Origin: Euglena gracilis
Taxonomy: Eukaryota; Euglenida; Euglenophyceae; Euglenales
NCBI GenBank assembly: GCA_039621445.1
Contig: CP154956.1
Coordinates: forward strand, 21,603,295-21,667,294
Direction: 5' to 3'
Length of the DNA stretch: 64,000 bases
The translations under genes were made by a program, and so were the position numbers. This document shows, in pieces, positions 37,025 to 50,603 of this stretch; within the stretch, counting starts at the first letter, position 1; the number at the start of each line of letters is the position of its first letter. Below the pieces are notes generated by a model. It had not been told where the DNA came from. It searched no databases and worked only from the letters and a program-made list of their open reading frames with translations.

Positions 37025-40000
37025 TTACTCGGAGTAAGGCCCAATTTGGTCCATTTTTACATGGTAACCTGGGCTGACCTGGTAAATGTCCCCCGGAATG
37101 GTCGAATGCACCCATCTAAATCTGCTCATTTCTTGCAACCAACATTCCCGCTGCATGTTTTTCTTACCATTAAACCACGACAATCATGAAACCAACGGGT
37201 CCCCTGACTTTGGAGGCCTCCTGGAACACCCATTCGGTTACTCGGAGTAAGGCCCAATTTGGTCCATTTTTACATGGTAACCTGGGCTGACCTGGTAAAT
37301 GTCCCCCGGAATGGTCGAATGCACCCATCTAAATCTGCTCATTTCTTGCAACCAACATTCCCGCTGCATGTTGTTCTTACCTTTAAACCACGACAATCAT
37401 GAAACCAACGGGTCCCCTGACTTTGGAGGCCTCCTGGAACACCCATTCGGTTACTCGGAGTAAGGCCCAATTTGGTCCATTTTTACATGGTAACCTGGGC
37501 TGACCTGGTAAATGTCCCCCGGAATGGTCGAATGCACCCATCTAAATGTGCTCATTTCTTGCAACCAACATTCCCGCTGCATGTTTTTCTTACCATTAAA
37601 CCACGACAATCATGAAACCAACGGGTCCCCTGACTTTGGAGGCCTCCTGGAACACCCATTCGGTTACTCGGAGTAAGGCCCAATTTGGTCCATTTTTACA
37701 TGGTAACCTGGGCTGACCTGGTAAATGTCCCCCGGAATGGTCGAATGCACCCATCTAAATCTGCTCATTTCTTGCAACCAACATTCCCGCTGCATGTTTT
37801 TCTTACCATTAAACCACGACAATCATGAAACCAACGGGTCCCCTGACTTTGGAGGCCTCCTGGAACACCCATTCGGTTACTCGGAGTAAGGCCCAATTTG
37901 GTCCATTTTTACATGGTAACCTGGGCTGACCTGGTAAATGTCCCCCGGAATGGTCGAATGCACCCATCTAAATCTGCTCATTTCTTGCAACCAACATTCC
38001 CGCTGCATGTTTTTCTTACCATTAAACCACGACAATCATGAAACCAACGGGTCCCCTGACTTTGGAGGCCTCCTGGAACACCCATTCGGTTACTCGGAGT
38101 AAGGCCCAATTTGGTCCATTTTTACATGGTAACCTGGGCTGACCTGGTAAATGTCCCCGGAATGGTCGAATGCACCCATCTAAATGTGCTCATTTCTTGC
38201 AACCAACATTCCCGCTGCATGTTTTTCTTACCATTAAACCACGACAATCATGAAACCAACGGGTCCCCTGACTTTGGAGGCCTCCTGGAACACCCATTCG
38301 GTTACTCGGAGTAAGGCCCAATTTGGTCCATTTTTACATGGTAACCTGGGCTGACCTGGTAAATGTCCCCCGGAATGGTCGAATGCACCCATCTAAATGT
38401 GCTCATTTCTTGCAACCAACATTCCCGCTGCATGTTTTTCTTACCATTAAACCACGACAATCATGAAACCAACGGGTCCCCTGACTTTGGAGGCCTCCTG
38501 GAACACCCATTCGGTTACTCGGAGTAAGGCCCAATTTGGTCCATTTTTGCATGGTAACCTGGGCTGACCTGGTAAATGTCCCCCGGAATGGTCGAATGCA
38601 CCCATCTAAATCTGCTCATTTCTTGCAACCAACCTTCCAGCTGCATGTTTTTCTTACCATTAAACCACGACAATCATGAAACCAACGGGTCCCCTGACTT
38701 TGGAGGCCTCCTGGAACACCCATTCGGTTACTCGGAGTAAGGCCCAATTTGGTCCATTTTTTGCATGGTAACCTGGGCTGACCTGGTAAATGTCCCCCGG
38801 AATGGTCGAATGCACCCATCTAAATGTGCTCATTTCTTGCAACCAACATTCCCGCTGCATGTTTTTTCTTACCATTAAACCACGACAATCATGAAACCAA
38901 CGGGTCCCCTGACTTTGGAGGCCTCCTGGAACACCCATTCGGTTACTCGGAGTAAGGCCCAATTTGGTCCATTTTTACATGGTAACCTGGGCTGACCTGG
39001 TAAATGTCCCCCGGAATGGTCGAATGCACCCATCTAAATCTGCTCATTTCTTGCAACCAACATTCCCGCTGCATGTTTTCTTACCATTAAACCACGACAA
39101 TCATGAAACCAACGGGTCCCCTGACTTTGGAGGCCTCCTGGAACACCCATTCGGTTACTCGGAGTAAGGCCCAATTTGGTCCATTTTTACATGGTAACCT
39201 GGGCTGACCTGGTAAATGTCCCCCGGAATGGTCGAATGCACCCAACTAAATCTGCTCATTTCTTGCAACCAACCTTCCAGCTGCATGTTGTTCTTACCTT
39301 TAAACCACGACAATCATGAAACCAACGGGTCCCCTGACTTTGGAGGCCTCCTGGAACACCCATTCGGTTACTCGGAGTAAGGCCCAATTTGGTCCATTTT
39401 TACATGGTAACCTGGGCTGACCTGGTAAATGTCCCCCGGAATGGTCGAATGCACCCATCTAAATGTGCTCATTTCTTGCAACCAACATTCCCGCTGCATG
39501 TTTTTCTTACCATTAAACCACGACAATCATGAAACCAACGGGTCCCCTGACTTTGGAGGCCTCCTGGAACACCCATTCGGTTACTCGGAGTAAGGCCCAA
39601 TTTGGTCCATTTTTACATGGTAACCTGGGCTGACCTGGTAAATGTCCCCCGGAATGGTCGAATGCACCCATCTAAATGTGCTCATTTCTTGCAACCAACA
39701 TTCCCCCTGCATGTTTTTCTTACCATTAAACCACTACAATCATGACACCAACGGGTCCCCTGACTTTGGAGGCCTCCTGGAACACCCATTCGGTTACTCG
39801 GAGTAAGGCCCAATTTGGTCCATTTTTGCATGGTAACCTGGGCTGACCTGGTAAATGTCCCCCGGAATGGTCGAATGCACCCATCTAAATCTGCTCATTT
39901 CTTGCAACCAACATTCCCGCTGCATGTTTTTCTTACCATTAAACCACGACAATCATGACACCAACGGGTCCCCTGACTTTGGAGGCCTCCTGGAACACCC

Positions 40001-40957
40001 ATTCGGTTACTCGGAGTAAGGCCCAATTTGGTCCATTTTTACATGGTAACCTGGGCTGACCTGGTAAATGTCCCCCGGAATGGTCGAATGCACCCATCTA
40101 AATCTGCTCATTTCTTGCAACCAACCTTCCCGCTGCATGTTTTCTTACCATTAAACCACGACAATCATGAAACCAACGGGTCCCCTGACTTTGGAGGCCT
40201 CCTGGAACACCCATTCGGTTACTCGGAGTAAGGCCCAATTTGGTCCATTTTTACATGGTAACCTGGGCTGACCTGGTAAATGTCCCCCGGAATGGTCGAA
40301 TGCACCCATCTAAATCTGCTCATTTCTTGCAACCAACATTCCCGCTGCATGTTTTTCTTACCATTAAACCACGACAATCATGAAACCAACGGGTCCCCTG
40401 ACTTTGGAGGCCTCCTGGAACACCCATTCGGTTACTCGGAGTAAGGCCCAATTTGGTCCATTTTTACATGGTAACCTGGGCTGACCTGGTAAATGTCCCC
40501 CGGAATGGTCGAATGCACCCATCTAAATGTGCTCATTTCTTGCAACCAACATTCCAGCTGCATGTTTTTCTTACCTTTAAACCACGACAATCATGAAACC
40601 AACGGGTCCCCTGACTTTGGAGGCCTCCTGGAACACCCATTCGGTTACTCGGAGTAAGGCCCAATTTGGTCCATTTTTACATGTAACCTGGGCTGACCTG
40701 GTAAATGTCCCCCGGAATGGTCGAATGCACCCATCTAAATCTGCTCATTTCTTGCAACCAACATTCCCGCTGCATGTTTTTCTTACCATTAAACCACGAC
40801 AATCATGAAACCAACGGGTCCCCTGACTTTGGAGGCCTCCTGGAACACCCATTCGGTTACTCGGAGTAAGGCCCAATTTGGTCCATTTTTACATGGTAAC
40901 CTGGGCTGACCTGGTAAATGTCCCCCGGAATGGTCGAATGCACCCATCTAAATCTGC

Positions 40958-43530
40958 TCATTTCTTGCAACCAACATTCCCGCTGCATGTGTTTCTTACC
41001 ATTAAACCACGACAATCATGAAACCAACGGGTCCCCTGAAATTGGGGGCCTCCTGGAACACCCACTCGGTTACTCGGAGTAAGGCCCAATTTGGTCCATT
41101 TTTGCATGGTAACCTGGGCTGACCTGGTAAATGTCCCCCGGAATGGTCGAATGCACCCATCTAAATGTGCTGATTTCTTGCAACCAACATTCCCGCTGCA
41201 TGTTTTTCTTACCATTAAACCACGACAATCATGAAACCAACGGGTCCCCTGACTTTGGGGGCCTCCTGGAACACCCATTCGGTTACTCGGAGTAAGGCCC
41301 AATTTGGTCCATTTTTGCATGGTAACCTGGGCTGACCTGGTAAATGTCCCCCGGAATGGTCGAATGCACCCATCTAAATCTGCTCATTTCTTGCAACCAA
41401 CATTCCCGCTGCATGTGTTTCTTACCATTAAACCACGACAATCATGACACCAACGGGTCCCCTGACTTTGGAGGCCTCCTGGAACACCCATTCGGTTACT
41501 CGGAGTAAGGCCCAATTTGGTCCATTTTTACATGGTAACCTGGGCTGACCTGGTAAATGTCCCCCGGAATGGTCGAATGCACCCATCTAAATGTGCTCAT
41601 TTCTTGCAACCAACATTCCCGCTGCATGTTTTTCTTACCATTAAACCACGACAATCATGAAACCAACGGGTCCCCTGACTTTGGAGGCCTCCTGGAACAC
41701 CCATTCGGTTACTCGGAGTAACGCCCAATTAGGTCCATTTTTGCACGGTAACCTGGGCTGACCTGGTAAATGTCCCCCGGAATGGTCGAATGCACCCATA
41801 TAAATGTGCTCATTTCTTGCAACCAACTTTCCCGCTGCATGTTTTTCTTTCCATTAAACCACGACAATCATGACACCAACGGGTCCCCTGACCTTGGAGG
41901 CCTCCTGGAACACCCATTCGGTTACTCGGAGTAAGGCCCAATTTGGTCCATTTTTACATGGTAACCTGGGCTGACCTGGTAAATGTCCCCCGGAATGGTC
42001 GAATGCACCCATCTAAATGTGCTCATTTCTTGCAACCAACATTCCGGCTGCATGTTTTTCTTACCATTAAACCACGACAATCATGAAACCAACGGGTCCC
42101 CTGACTTTGGAGGCCTCCTGGAACACCCATTCGGTTACTCGGAGTAAGGCCCAATTTGGTCCATTTTTGCATGGTAACCTGGGCTGACCTGGTAAATGTC
42201 CCCCGGAATGGTCGAATGCACCCATCTAAATCTGCTCATTTCTTGCAACCAACATTCCCGCTGCATGTTTTTCTTACCATTAAACCACGACAATCATGAA
42301 ACCAACGGGTCCCCTGACTTTGGAGGCCTCCTGGAAAACCCATTCGGTTACTCGGAGTAAGGCCCAATTTGGTCCATTTTTGCATGGTAACCTGGGCTGA
42401 CCTGGTAAATGTCCGCCGGAATGGTCGAATGCACCCATCTAAATCTGCTCATTTCTTGCAACCAACATTCCCGCTGCATGTTTTTCTTACCATTAAACCA
42501 CGACAATCATGAAACCAACGGGTCCCCTGACTTTGGAGACCTCCTGGAAAACCCATTCGGTTACTCGGAGTAAGGCCCAATTTGGTCCATTTTTACATGG
42601 TAACCTGGGCTGACCTGGTAAATGTCCCCCGGAATGGTCGAATGCACCCATCTAAATCTGCTCATTTCTTGCAACCAACATTCCCGCTGCATGTGTTTCT
42701 TACCATTAAACCACGACACTCATGAAACCAACGGGTCACCTGACTTTGGAGGCCTCCTGGAACACCCATTCGGTTACTCGGAGTAAGGGCCAATTTGGTC
42801 CATTTTTACATGGTAACCTGGGCTGACCTGGTAAATGTCCCCCGGAATGGTCGAATGCACCCATCTAAATGTGCTGATTTCTTGCAACCAACATTCCCGC
42901 TGCATGTTTTTCTTACCATTAAACCACGACAATCATGAAACCAACGGGTCCCCTGACTTTGGGGGCCTCCTGGAACACCCATTCGGTTACTCGGAGTAAG
43001 GCCCAATTTGGTCCATTTTTGCATGGTAACCTGGGCTGACCTGGTAAATGTTCTCCGGAATGGTCAAATGCACCCAACTAAATGTGCTGATTTCTTGCAA
43101 CCAACTTTCCCGCTGCATGTGTTTCTTACCACTAAACCACGATAATCATGAACACAACGCGTCCCCTGATTTTGGAGGCCTCCTGGAACACCCATTCGGT
43201 TACTCGGAGTAAGGCCCAATTTGGTCCATTTTTACATGGTAACCTGGGCTGACCTGGTAAATGTCCCCCGGAATGGTCGAATGCACCCATCTAAATGTGC
43301 TCATTTCTTGCAACCAACATTCCCGCTGCATGTTTTTCTTACCATTAAACCACGACAATCATGAAACCAACGGGTCCCCTGACTTTGGAGGCCTCCTGGA
43401 ACACCCATTCGGTTACTCGGAGTAAGGCCCAATTTGGTCCATTTTTACATGGTAACCTGGGCTGACCTGGTAAATGTCCCCCGGAATGGTCGAATGCACC
43501 CATATAAATGTGCTCATTTCTTGCAACCAA
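40958..43530 (-). repeat. 8-monomer (1,704-bp) higher-order duplication
   Basis: Paired private variants (GTGCTGATTTCTTGC; CCCATATAAATGTG with CTTTCCATTAAACC) occur in the same order at 1,704-bp spacing, for example 41,799 and 43,503. Two copies are clear. Confidence 0.75.
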
Positions 43531-44029
43531 CTTTCCCGCTGCATGTTTTTCTTTCCATTAAACCACGACAATCATGAAACCAACGGGTCCCCTGACATTG
43601 GAGGCCTCCTGGAACACCCATTCGGTTACTCGGAGTAAGGCCCAAATTGGTCCATTTTTACATGGTAACCTGGGCTGACCTGGTAAATGTCCCCCGGAAT
43701 GGTCGAATGCACCCATCTAAATCTGCTCATTTCTTGCAACCAACGTTCCCGGTGCATGTTTTTCTTACCATTAAACCACGACAATCATGAAACCAACGGG
43801 TCCCCTGACTTTGGAGGCCTCCTCTAACACCCATTCGGTTACTCGGAGTAAGGCCCAAATTGGTCCATTTTTACATGGTAACCTGGGCTGACCTGGTAAA
43901 TGTCCCCCGGAATGGTCGAATGCACCCATCTAAATCTGCTCATTTCTTGCAACCAACGTTCCCGGTGCATGTTTTTCTTACCATTAAACCACGACAGTCA
44001 TGAAACCAACGGGTCCCCTGACTTTGGAG

Positions 44030-46390
44030 GCCTCCCGGAACACCCATTCGGTTACTCGGAGTAAGGCCCAATTTGGTCTATTTTTACATGGTAACCTGGG
44101 CTGACCTGTTAAATGTCCGCCGGAATGGTCGAATGCACCCATCTAAATCTGCTCATTTCTTGCAACCAACATTCCGGCTGCATGTTTCTCTACCATTAAA
44201 CCACGACAATCATGAAACCAACGGGTCACCTGACATTGGAGGCCTCCTGGAACCCGGAATGGTCGAATGCACCCATCTAAATGTGCTCATTTCTTGCAAC
44301 CAACATTCCCGCTGCATGTTGTTCTTACCATTAAACCACGACAATGATGAAACCAACGGGTCCCCTGACTTTGGTGGCCTCCTGGAACACCCATTCGGTT
44401 ACTCGGAGTAAGGCCCAACTGGGTCCATTTTTGCATGGTAACCTGGGCTGACCTGGTAAATGTCCCCCGGAATGGTCGAATGCACCCATCTAAATGTGCT
44501 CATTTCTTGCAACCAACATTCCCGCTGCATGTATTTCTTTCCATTAAACCACGACAATCATGAAACCAACGGGTCCCCTGACTTTGGAGGCCTCCTCGAA
44601 CACCCATTCGGTTACTCGGAGTAAGGCCCAATTTGGTCCAGTTTTACATGGTAACCTGGGCTGACCAGGTAAATGTCCACCGGAATGGTCGAATGTACCC
44701 ATCTAAATCTGCTCATTTCTTGCAACCAACATTCCCGCTGCATGTTTTTCTTTCCATTAAACCACGACAATCATGAAACCAACAGGTCCCCTGACTTTGG
44801 ATGCCTCCTGGAACACCCATTCGGTTACTCGGAGTAAGGCCCAATTTGGTCCATTTTTACATGGTAACCTGGGCTGACCTGGTAAATGTCCCCCGGAATG
44901 GTCGAATGCACCCATCTAAATGTGCTCATTTCTTGCAACCAACATTCCCGCTGCATGTATTTCTTTCCATTAAACCACGACAATCATGAAACCAACGGGT
45001 CCCCTGACTTTGGAGGCCTCCTCGAACACCCATTCGGTTACTCGGAGTAAGGCCCAATTTGGTCCAGTTTTACATGGTAACCTGGGCTGACCAGGTAAAT
45101 GTCCCCCGGAATGGTCGAATGCACCCATCTAAATGTGCTCATTTCTTGCAACCAACATTCCCGCTGCATGTTGTTCTTACCATTAAACCACGACAATGAT
45201 GAAACCAACGGGTCCCCTGACTTTGGGGGCCTCCTGGAACACCCATTCGGTTACTCGGAGTAAGGCCCAACTGGGTCCATTTTTGCATGGTAACCTGGGC
45301 TGACCTGGTAAATGTCCCCCGGAATGGTCGAATGCACCCATCTAAATGTGCTCATTTCTTGCAACCAACATTCCCGCTGCATGTTTTTCTTTCCAATAAA
45401 CCACGACAATCATGAAACCAACGGGTCCCCTGACTTTGGAGGCCTCCTCGAACACCCATTCGGTTACTCGGAGTAAGGCCCAAATTGGTCCATTTTTACA
45501 TGGTAACCTGGGCTGACCTGGTAAATGTCCCCCGGAATGGTCGAATGCACCCATCTAAATCTGCTCATTTCTTGCAACCAACCTTCCGGCTGCATGTTTT
45601 TCTTACCATTAAACCACGACAATCATGAAACCAACGGGTCCCCTGACTTTGGAGGCCTCCTCTAACACCCATTCGGTTACTCGGAGTAAGCCCCAAATTG
45701 GTCCATTTTTACATGGTAACCTGGGCTGACCTGGTAAATGTCCCCCGAAATGGTCGAATGCACCCATCTAAATCTGCTCATTTCTTGCAACCAACGTTCC
45801 TGGTGCATGTTTTTCTTACCATTAAACCACGACAGTCATGAAACCAACGGGTCCCCTGACTTTGGAGGCCTCCTGGAACACCCATTCGGTTACTCGGAGT
45901 AAGGCCCAATTTGGTCTATTTTTACATGGTAACCTGGGCTGACCTGTTAAATGTCCGCCGGAATGGTCGAATGCACCCATCTAAATCTGCTCATTTCTTG
46001 CAACCAACATTCCGGCTGCATGTTTCTCTACCATTTTACCACGACAATCATGAAACCAACGGGTCACCTGACATTGGAGGCCTCCTGGAACCCGGAATGG
46101 TCGAATGCACCCATCTAAATGTGCTCATTTCTTGCAACCAACATTCCCGCTGCATGTTGTTCTTACCATTAAACCACGACAATGATGAAACCAACGGGTC
46201 CCCTGACTTTGGGGGCCTCCTGGAACACCCATTCGGTTACTCGGGGTAAGGCCCAACCGGGTCCATTTTTGCATGGTAACCTGGGCTGACCTGGTAAATG
46301 TCCCCCGGAATGGTCGAATGCACCCATCTAAATGTGCTCATTTCTTGCAACCAACATTCCCGCTGCATGTATTTCTTTCCATTAAACCAC
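44030..46390 (-). repeat. 1,838-bp higher-order duplication with a truncated monomer
   Basis: A monomer lacking about 79 bp (CTGGAACCCGGAATGG) sits at 44253 and again at 46091. The flanking variants also match: GGTCTATTTTT and GTTTCTCTACC before it, GATGATGAAACC and TGCATGTATTTC after it. 1,838 equals eight full monomers plus the 134-bp remnant. Confidence 0.85.
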
Positions 46391-47665
46391 GACAATCATG
46401 AAACCAACGGGTCCCCTGACTTTGGAGGCCTCCTCGAACACCCATTCGGTTACTCGGAGTAAGGCCCAATTTGGTCCAGTTTTACATGGTAACCTGGGCT
46501 GACCAGGTAAATGTCCACCGGAATGGTCGAATGCACCCATCTAAATCTGCTCATTTCTTGCAACCAACATTCCCGCTGCATGTTTTTCTTACCATTAAAC
46601 CACGACAATCATGAAACCAACAGGTCCCCTGACTTTGGAGGCGTCCTGGAACACCCATTCGGTTACTCGGAGTAAGGCCCAATTTGGTCCATTTTTACAT
46701 GGTAACCTGGGCTGACCTGGTAAATGTCCCCCGGAATGGTCGAATGCACCCATCTAAATGTGCTCATTTCTTGCAACCAACATTCCCGCTGCATGTTTTT
46801 CTTTCCATTAAACCACGACAATCATGAAACCAACGGGTCCCCTGACTTTGGAGGCCTCCTCGAACACCCATTCGGTTACTCGGAGTAAGGCCCAATTTGG
46901 TCCAGTTTTACATGGTAACCTGGGCTGACCAGGTAAATGTCCACCGGAATGGTCGAATGCACCCATCTAAATCTGCTCATTTCTTGCAACCAACATTCCC
47001 GCTGCATGTTTTTCTTACCATTAAACCACGCAATCATGAAACCAACGGGTCCCATGACTTTGGAGGCCTCCTGGAACACCCATTCGGTAACTCGGAGTAA
47101 GGCCCAATTTGGTCCATTTTTACATGGTAACCTGGGCTGACCTGGTAATTGTCCCCCGGAATGGTCGAATGCCCCCATCTAAATCTGCTCATTTCTTGCA
47201 ACCAACATTCCCGCTGCATGTTCTTCTTACCATTAAACCACGACAATCATGAAACCAACGGGTCCCCTGACATTGGAGGCCTCCTGGAACACCCATTCGG
47301 TTACTCGGAGTAAGGCCCAAATTGGTCCATTTTTACATGGTAACCTGGGCTGACCTGGTAAATGTCCCCCGGAATGGTCGAATGCACCCATCTAAATCTG
47401 CTCATTTCTTGCAACCAACGTTCCCGGTGCATGTTTTTCTTACCATTAAACCACGACAATCATGAAACCAACGGGTCCCCTGACTTTGGAGGCCTCCTCT
47501 AACACCCATTCGGTTACTCGGAGTAAGGCCCAAATTGGTCCATTTTTACATGGTAACCTGGGCTGACCTGGTAAATGTCCCCCGGAATGGTCGAATGCAC
47601 CCATCTAAATCTGCTCATTTCTTGCAACCAACGTTCCCGGTGCATGTTTTTCTTACCATTAAACC

Positions 47666-47753
47666 ACGACAGTCATGAAACCAACGGGTCCCCTGAATGG
47701 GTGTTCCAGGAGGCCTCCAAAGTCAGGGGACCCGTTGGTTTCATGATTGTCGT
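47666..47753. other. orientation switch J2
   Basis: Reverse monomers end at CCCCTGA (47696) and forward monomers follow. The 31-bp arms 47666-47696 and 47723-47753 match at 30 positions across a 26-nt centre. Confidence 0.9.
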
Positions 47754-50603
47754 GGTTTAATGGTAAGGAAAACATGCAGCCGGAAGGTTGGTTGCAAGAA
47801 ATGAGCAGATTTAGATGGGTGCATTCGACCATTCCGGTGGACATTTACCAGGTCAGCCCAGGTTACCATGTAAAGCTGGACCAAATTGGGCCTTACTCCG
47901 AGTAACCGAATGCGTGTTCGAGGAGGCCTCCAAAGTCACGGGACCCGTTGGTTTCATGATTGTCGTGGTTTAATGGTAAGAAAAACATGCAGCCGGAAGG
48001 TTGGTTGCAAGAAATGAGCAAATTTAGATGGGTGCATTCGACCATTCCGGTGGACACTTACCAGGTCAGCCCAGGTTACCATGTAAAAATGGACCAAATT
48101 GGGCCTTACTCCGAGTAACCGAATGGGTGTTCCAGGAGGCCTCCAAAGTCAGGGGACCCGTTGGTTTCATGATTGTCGTGGTTTAATGGTAAGAAAAACA
48201 TGCAGCCGGAAGGTTGGTTGCAAGAAATGAGCAGATTTAGATGGGTGCATTCGACCATTCCGGGGGACATTTACCAGGTCAGCCCAGGTTACCATGTAAA
48301 AATGGACCAAATTGGGCCTTACTCCGAGTTACCGAATGGGTGTTCCAGGAGGCCTCCAAAGTCAGGGGACCCGTTGGTTTCATGATTGTCGTGGTTTTAT
48401 GGTAAGAAAAACATGCAGCCGGAAGGTTGTTTGCAAGAAATAAGCAGATTTAGATGGGTGCATTCGACAATTTTGGGGGACATTTACCAGGTCAGCCCAG
48501 GTTACCATGTAAAAATTTCACCAAATTGGGCCTTACTCCGAGTAACCGAATGGGTGTTCCAGGACGCCTCTAAAGTCAGGGGACCCGTTGGTCTCATGAT
48601 TGTCGTGGTTTAATGGTAAGAAAAACATGCAGCCGGAAGGTTGGTTGCAAGAAATGAGCAAATTTAGATGGGCGCATTCGACCATTCCGGTGGACACTTA
48701 CCAGGTCAGCCCAGGTTACCATGTAAAAATGGACCAAATTGGGCCTTACTCCGAGTAACCGAATGGGTGTTCCAGGAGGCCTCCAAAGTCAGGGGACCCG
48801 TTGGTTTCATGATTGTCGTGGTTTAATGGTAAGAAAAACATGCAGCCGGAAGGTTGGTTGCAAGAAATGAGCACATTTAGATGGGGACATTCGACCATTC
48901 CGGGGGACATTTACCAGGTCAGCCCAGGTTACCATGTAAAAATGGACCAAATTGGGCCTTACTCCGAGTTACCGAATGGGTGTTCCAGGAGGCCTCCAAA
49001 GTCAGGGGACCCGTTGGTTTCATGATTTTCGTGGTTTAATGGTAAGAAAAACATGCAGCCGGAAGGTTGGTTGCAAGAAATGAGCACATTTAGATGGGTG
49101 CATTCGACCATTCCGGGGGACATTTACCAGGTCAGCCCAGGTTACCATGCAAAAATGGACCAAATTGGGCCTTACTCCGAGTAACCGAATGGGTGTTCCA
49201 GGAGGCCTCCAAAGTCAGGGGACCCGTTGGTTTCATGATTGTCGTGGTTTAATGGTAAGAAAAACACGCAGCGGGAATGTTGGTTGCAAGAAATGAGCAC
49301 ATTTAGATGGGTGCATTCGACCATTCCGGGGGACATTTACCAGGTCAGCCCAGGTTACCATGAAAAAGTGGACCAAAATGGGCCTTACTCCGAGTAACCG
49401 AAAGGGTGTTCCACGAGGCCTCCAAAGTCAGGGGACCCGTTGGTTTCATGGTTGTCGTGGTTTAATGGTAATTAAAACATGCAGCGGGAATGTTGGTTGC
49501 AAGAAATGAGCACATTTAGATGGGTGCATTCGACCATTTCGGGGGACATTACCAGGTCAGCCCAGGTTACCATGTAAAAATGGACCAAATTGGGCCTTAC
49601 TCCGAGTAACCGAATGGGTGTTCCAGGAGGCCTCCAAAGTCAGGGGACCCGTTGGTTTCATGATTGTCGTGGTTTAATGGTAAGAAAAACATGCAGCCGG
49701 AAGGTTTGGTTGCAAGAAATGAGCAGATTTAGATGGGTGCATTCGACCATTCCGGGGGACATTTACCAGGTCAGCCCAGGTTACCATTTAAAAATGGACC
49801 AAATTGGGCCTTACTCCGAGTAACCGAATGGGTGTTCCAGGAGGCCTCCAAAGTCAGGGGACCCGTTGGTTTCATGATTGTCGTGGTTTAATGGTAAGAA
49901 AAACATGCAGCCGGAAGGTTGGTTGCAAGAAATGAGCACATTTAGATGGGGGCATTCGACCATTCCGGGGGACATTTACCAGGTCAGCCCAGGTTACCAT
50001 GTAAAAATGGACCAAATTGGGCCTTACTCCGAGTAACCGAATGGGTGTTCCAGGAGGCCTCCAAAGTCAGGGGACCCGTTGGTTTCATGATTGTCGTGGT
50101 TTAATGGTAAGAAAAACATGCAGCCGGAAGGTTGGTTGCAAGAAATGAGCAGATTTAGATGGGTGCATTCGACCATTCCGGGGGACATTTACCAGGTCAG
50201 CCCAGGTTACCATGTAAAAATGGACCAAATTGGGCCTTACTCCGAGTAACCGAATGGGTGTTCCAGGAGGCCTCCAAAGTCAGGGGACCCGTTGGTTTCA
50301 TGATTGTCGTGGTTTAATGGTAAAAAAGACATGCAGCGGGAGTGTTGGTTGCAAGAAATGAGCAGATTTAGATGGGTGTATTCGACCATTCCGGGGGACA
50401 TTTACCAGGTCAGCCCAGGTTACCATGTAAAAATGGACCAAATTGGGCCTTACTCCGAGTAACCGAATGGGTGTTCCAGGAGGCCTCCAAAGTCAGGGGA
50501 CCCGTTGGTTTCATGATTGCCGTGGTTTAATGGTAAGAAAAACATGCAGCCGGAAGGTTGGTTGCAAGCAATGAGCAGATTTAGATGGGTGCATTCGACC
50601 ATT

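Larger units (their letters stand above)
31592..47696 (-). repeat. 213-bp satellite block S3 (about 75 monomers, reverse)
   Basis: Monomers from about 31.6 to 40 kb are very homogeneous. Variant monomers then recur at multiples of 213 bp: 1,704 bp (8 monomers) between about 40.96 and 43.53 kb, and 1,838 bp between 44253 and 46091. A poly-G/T-rich insert interrupts the block at 36880-37024. Confidence 0.92.
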
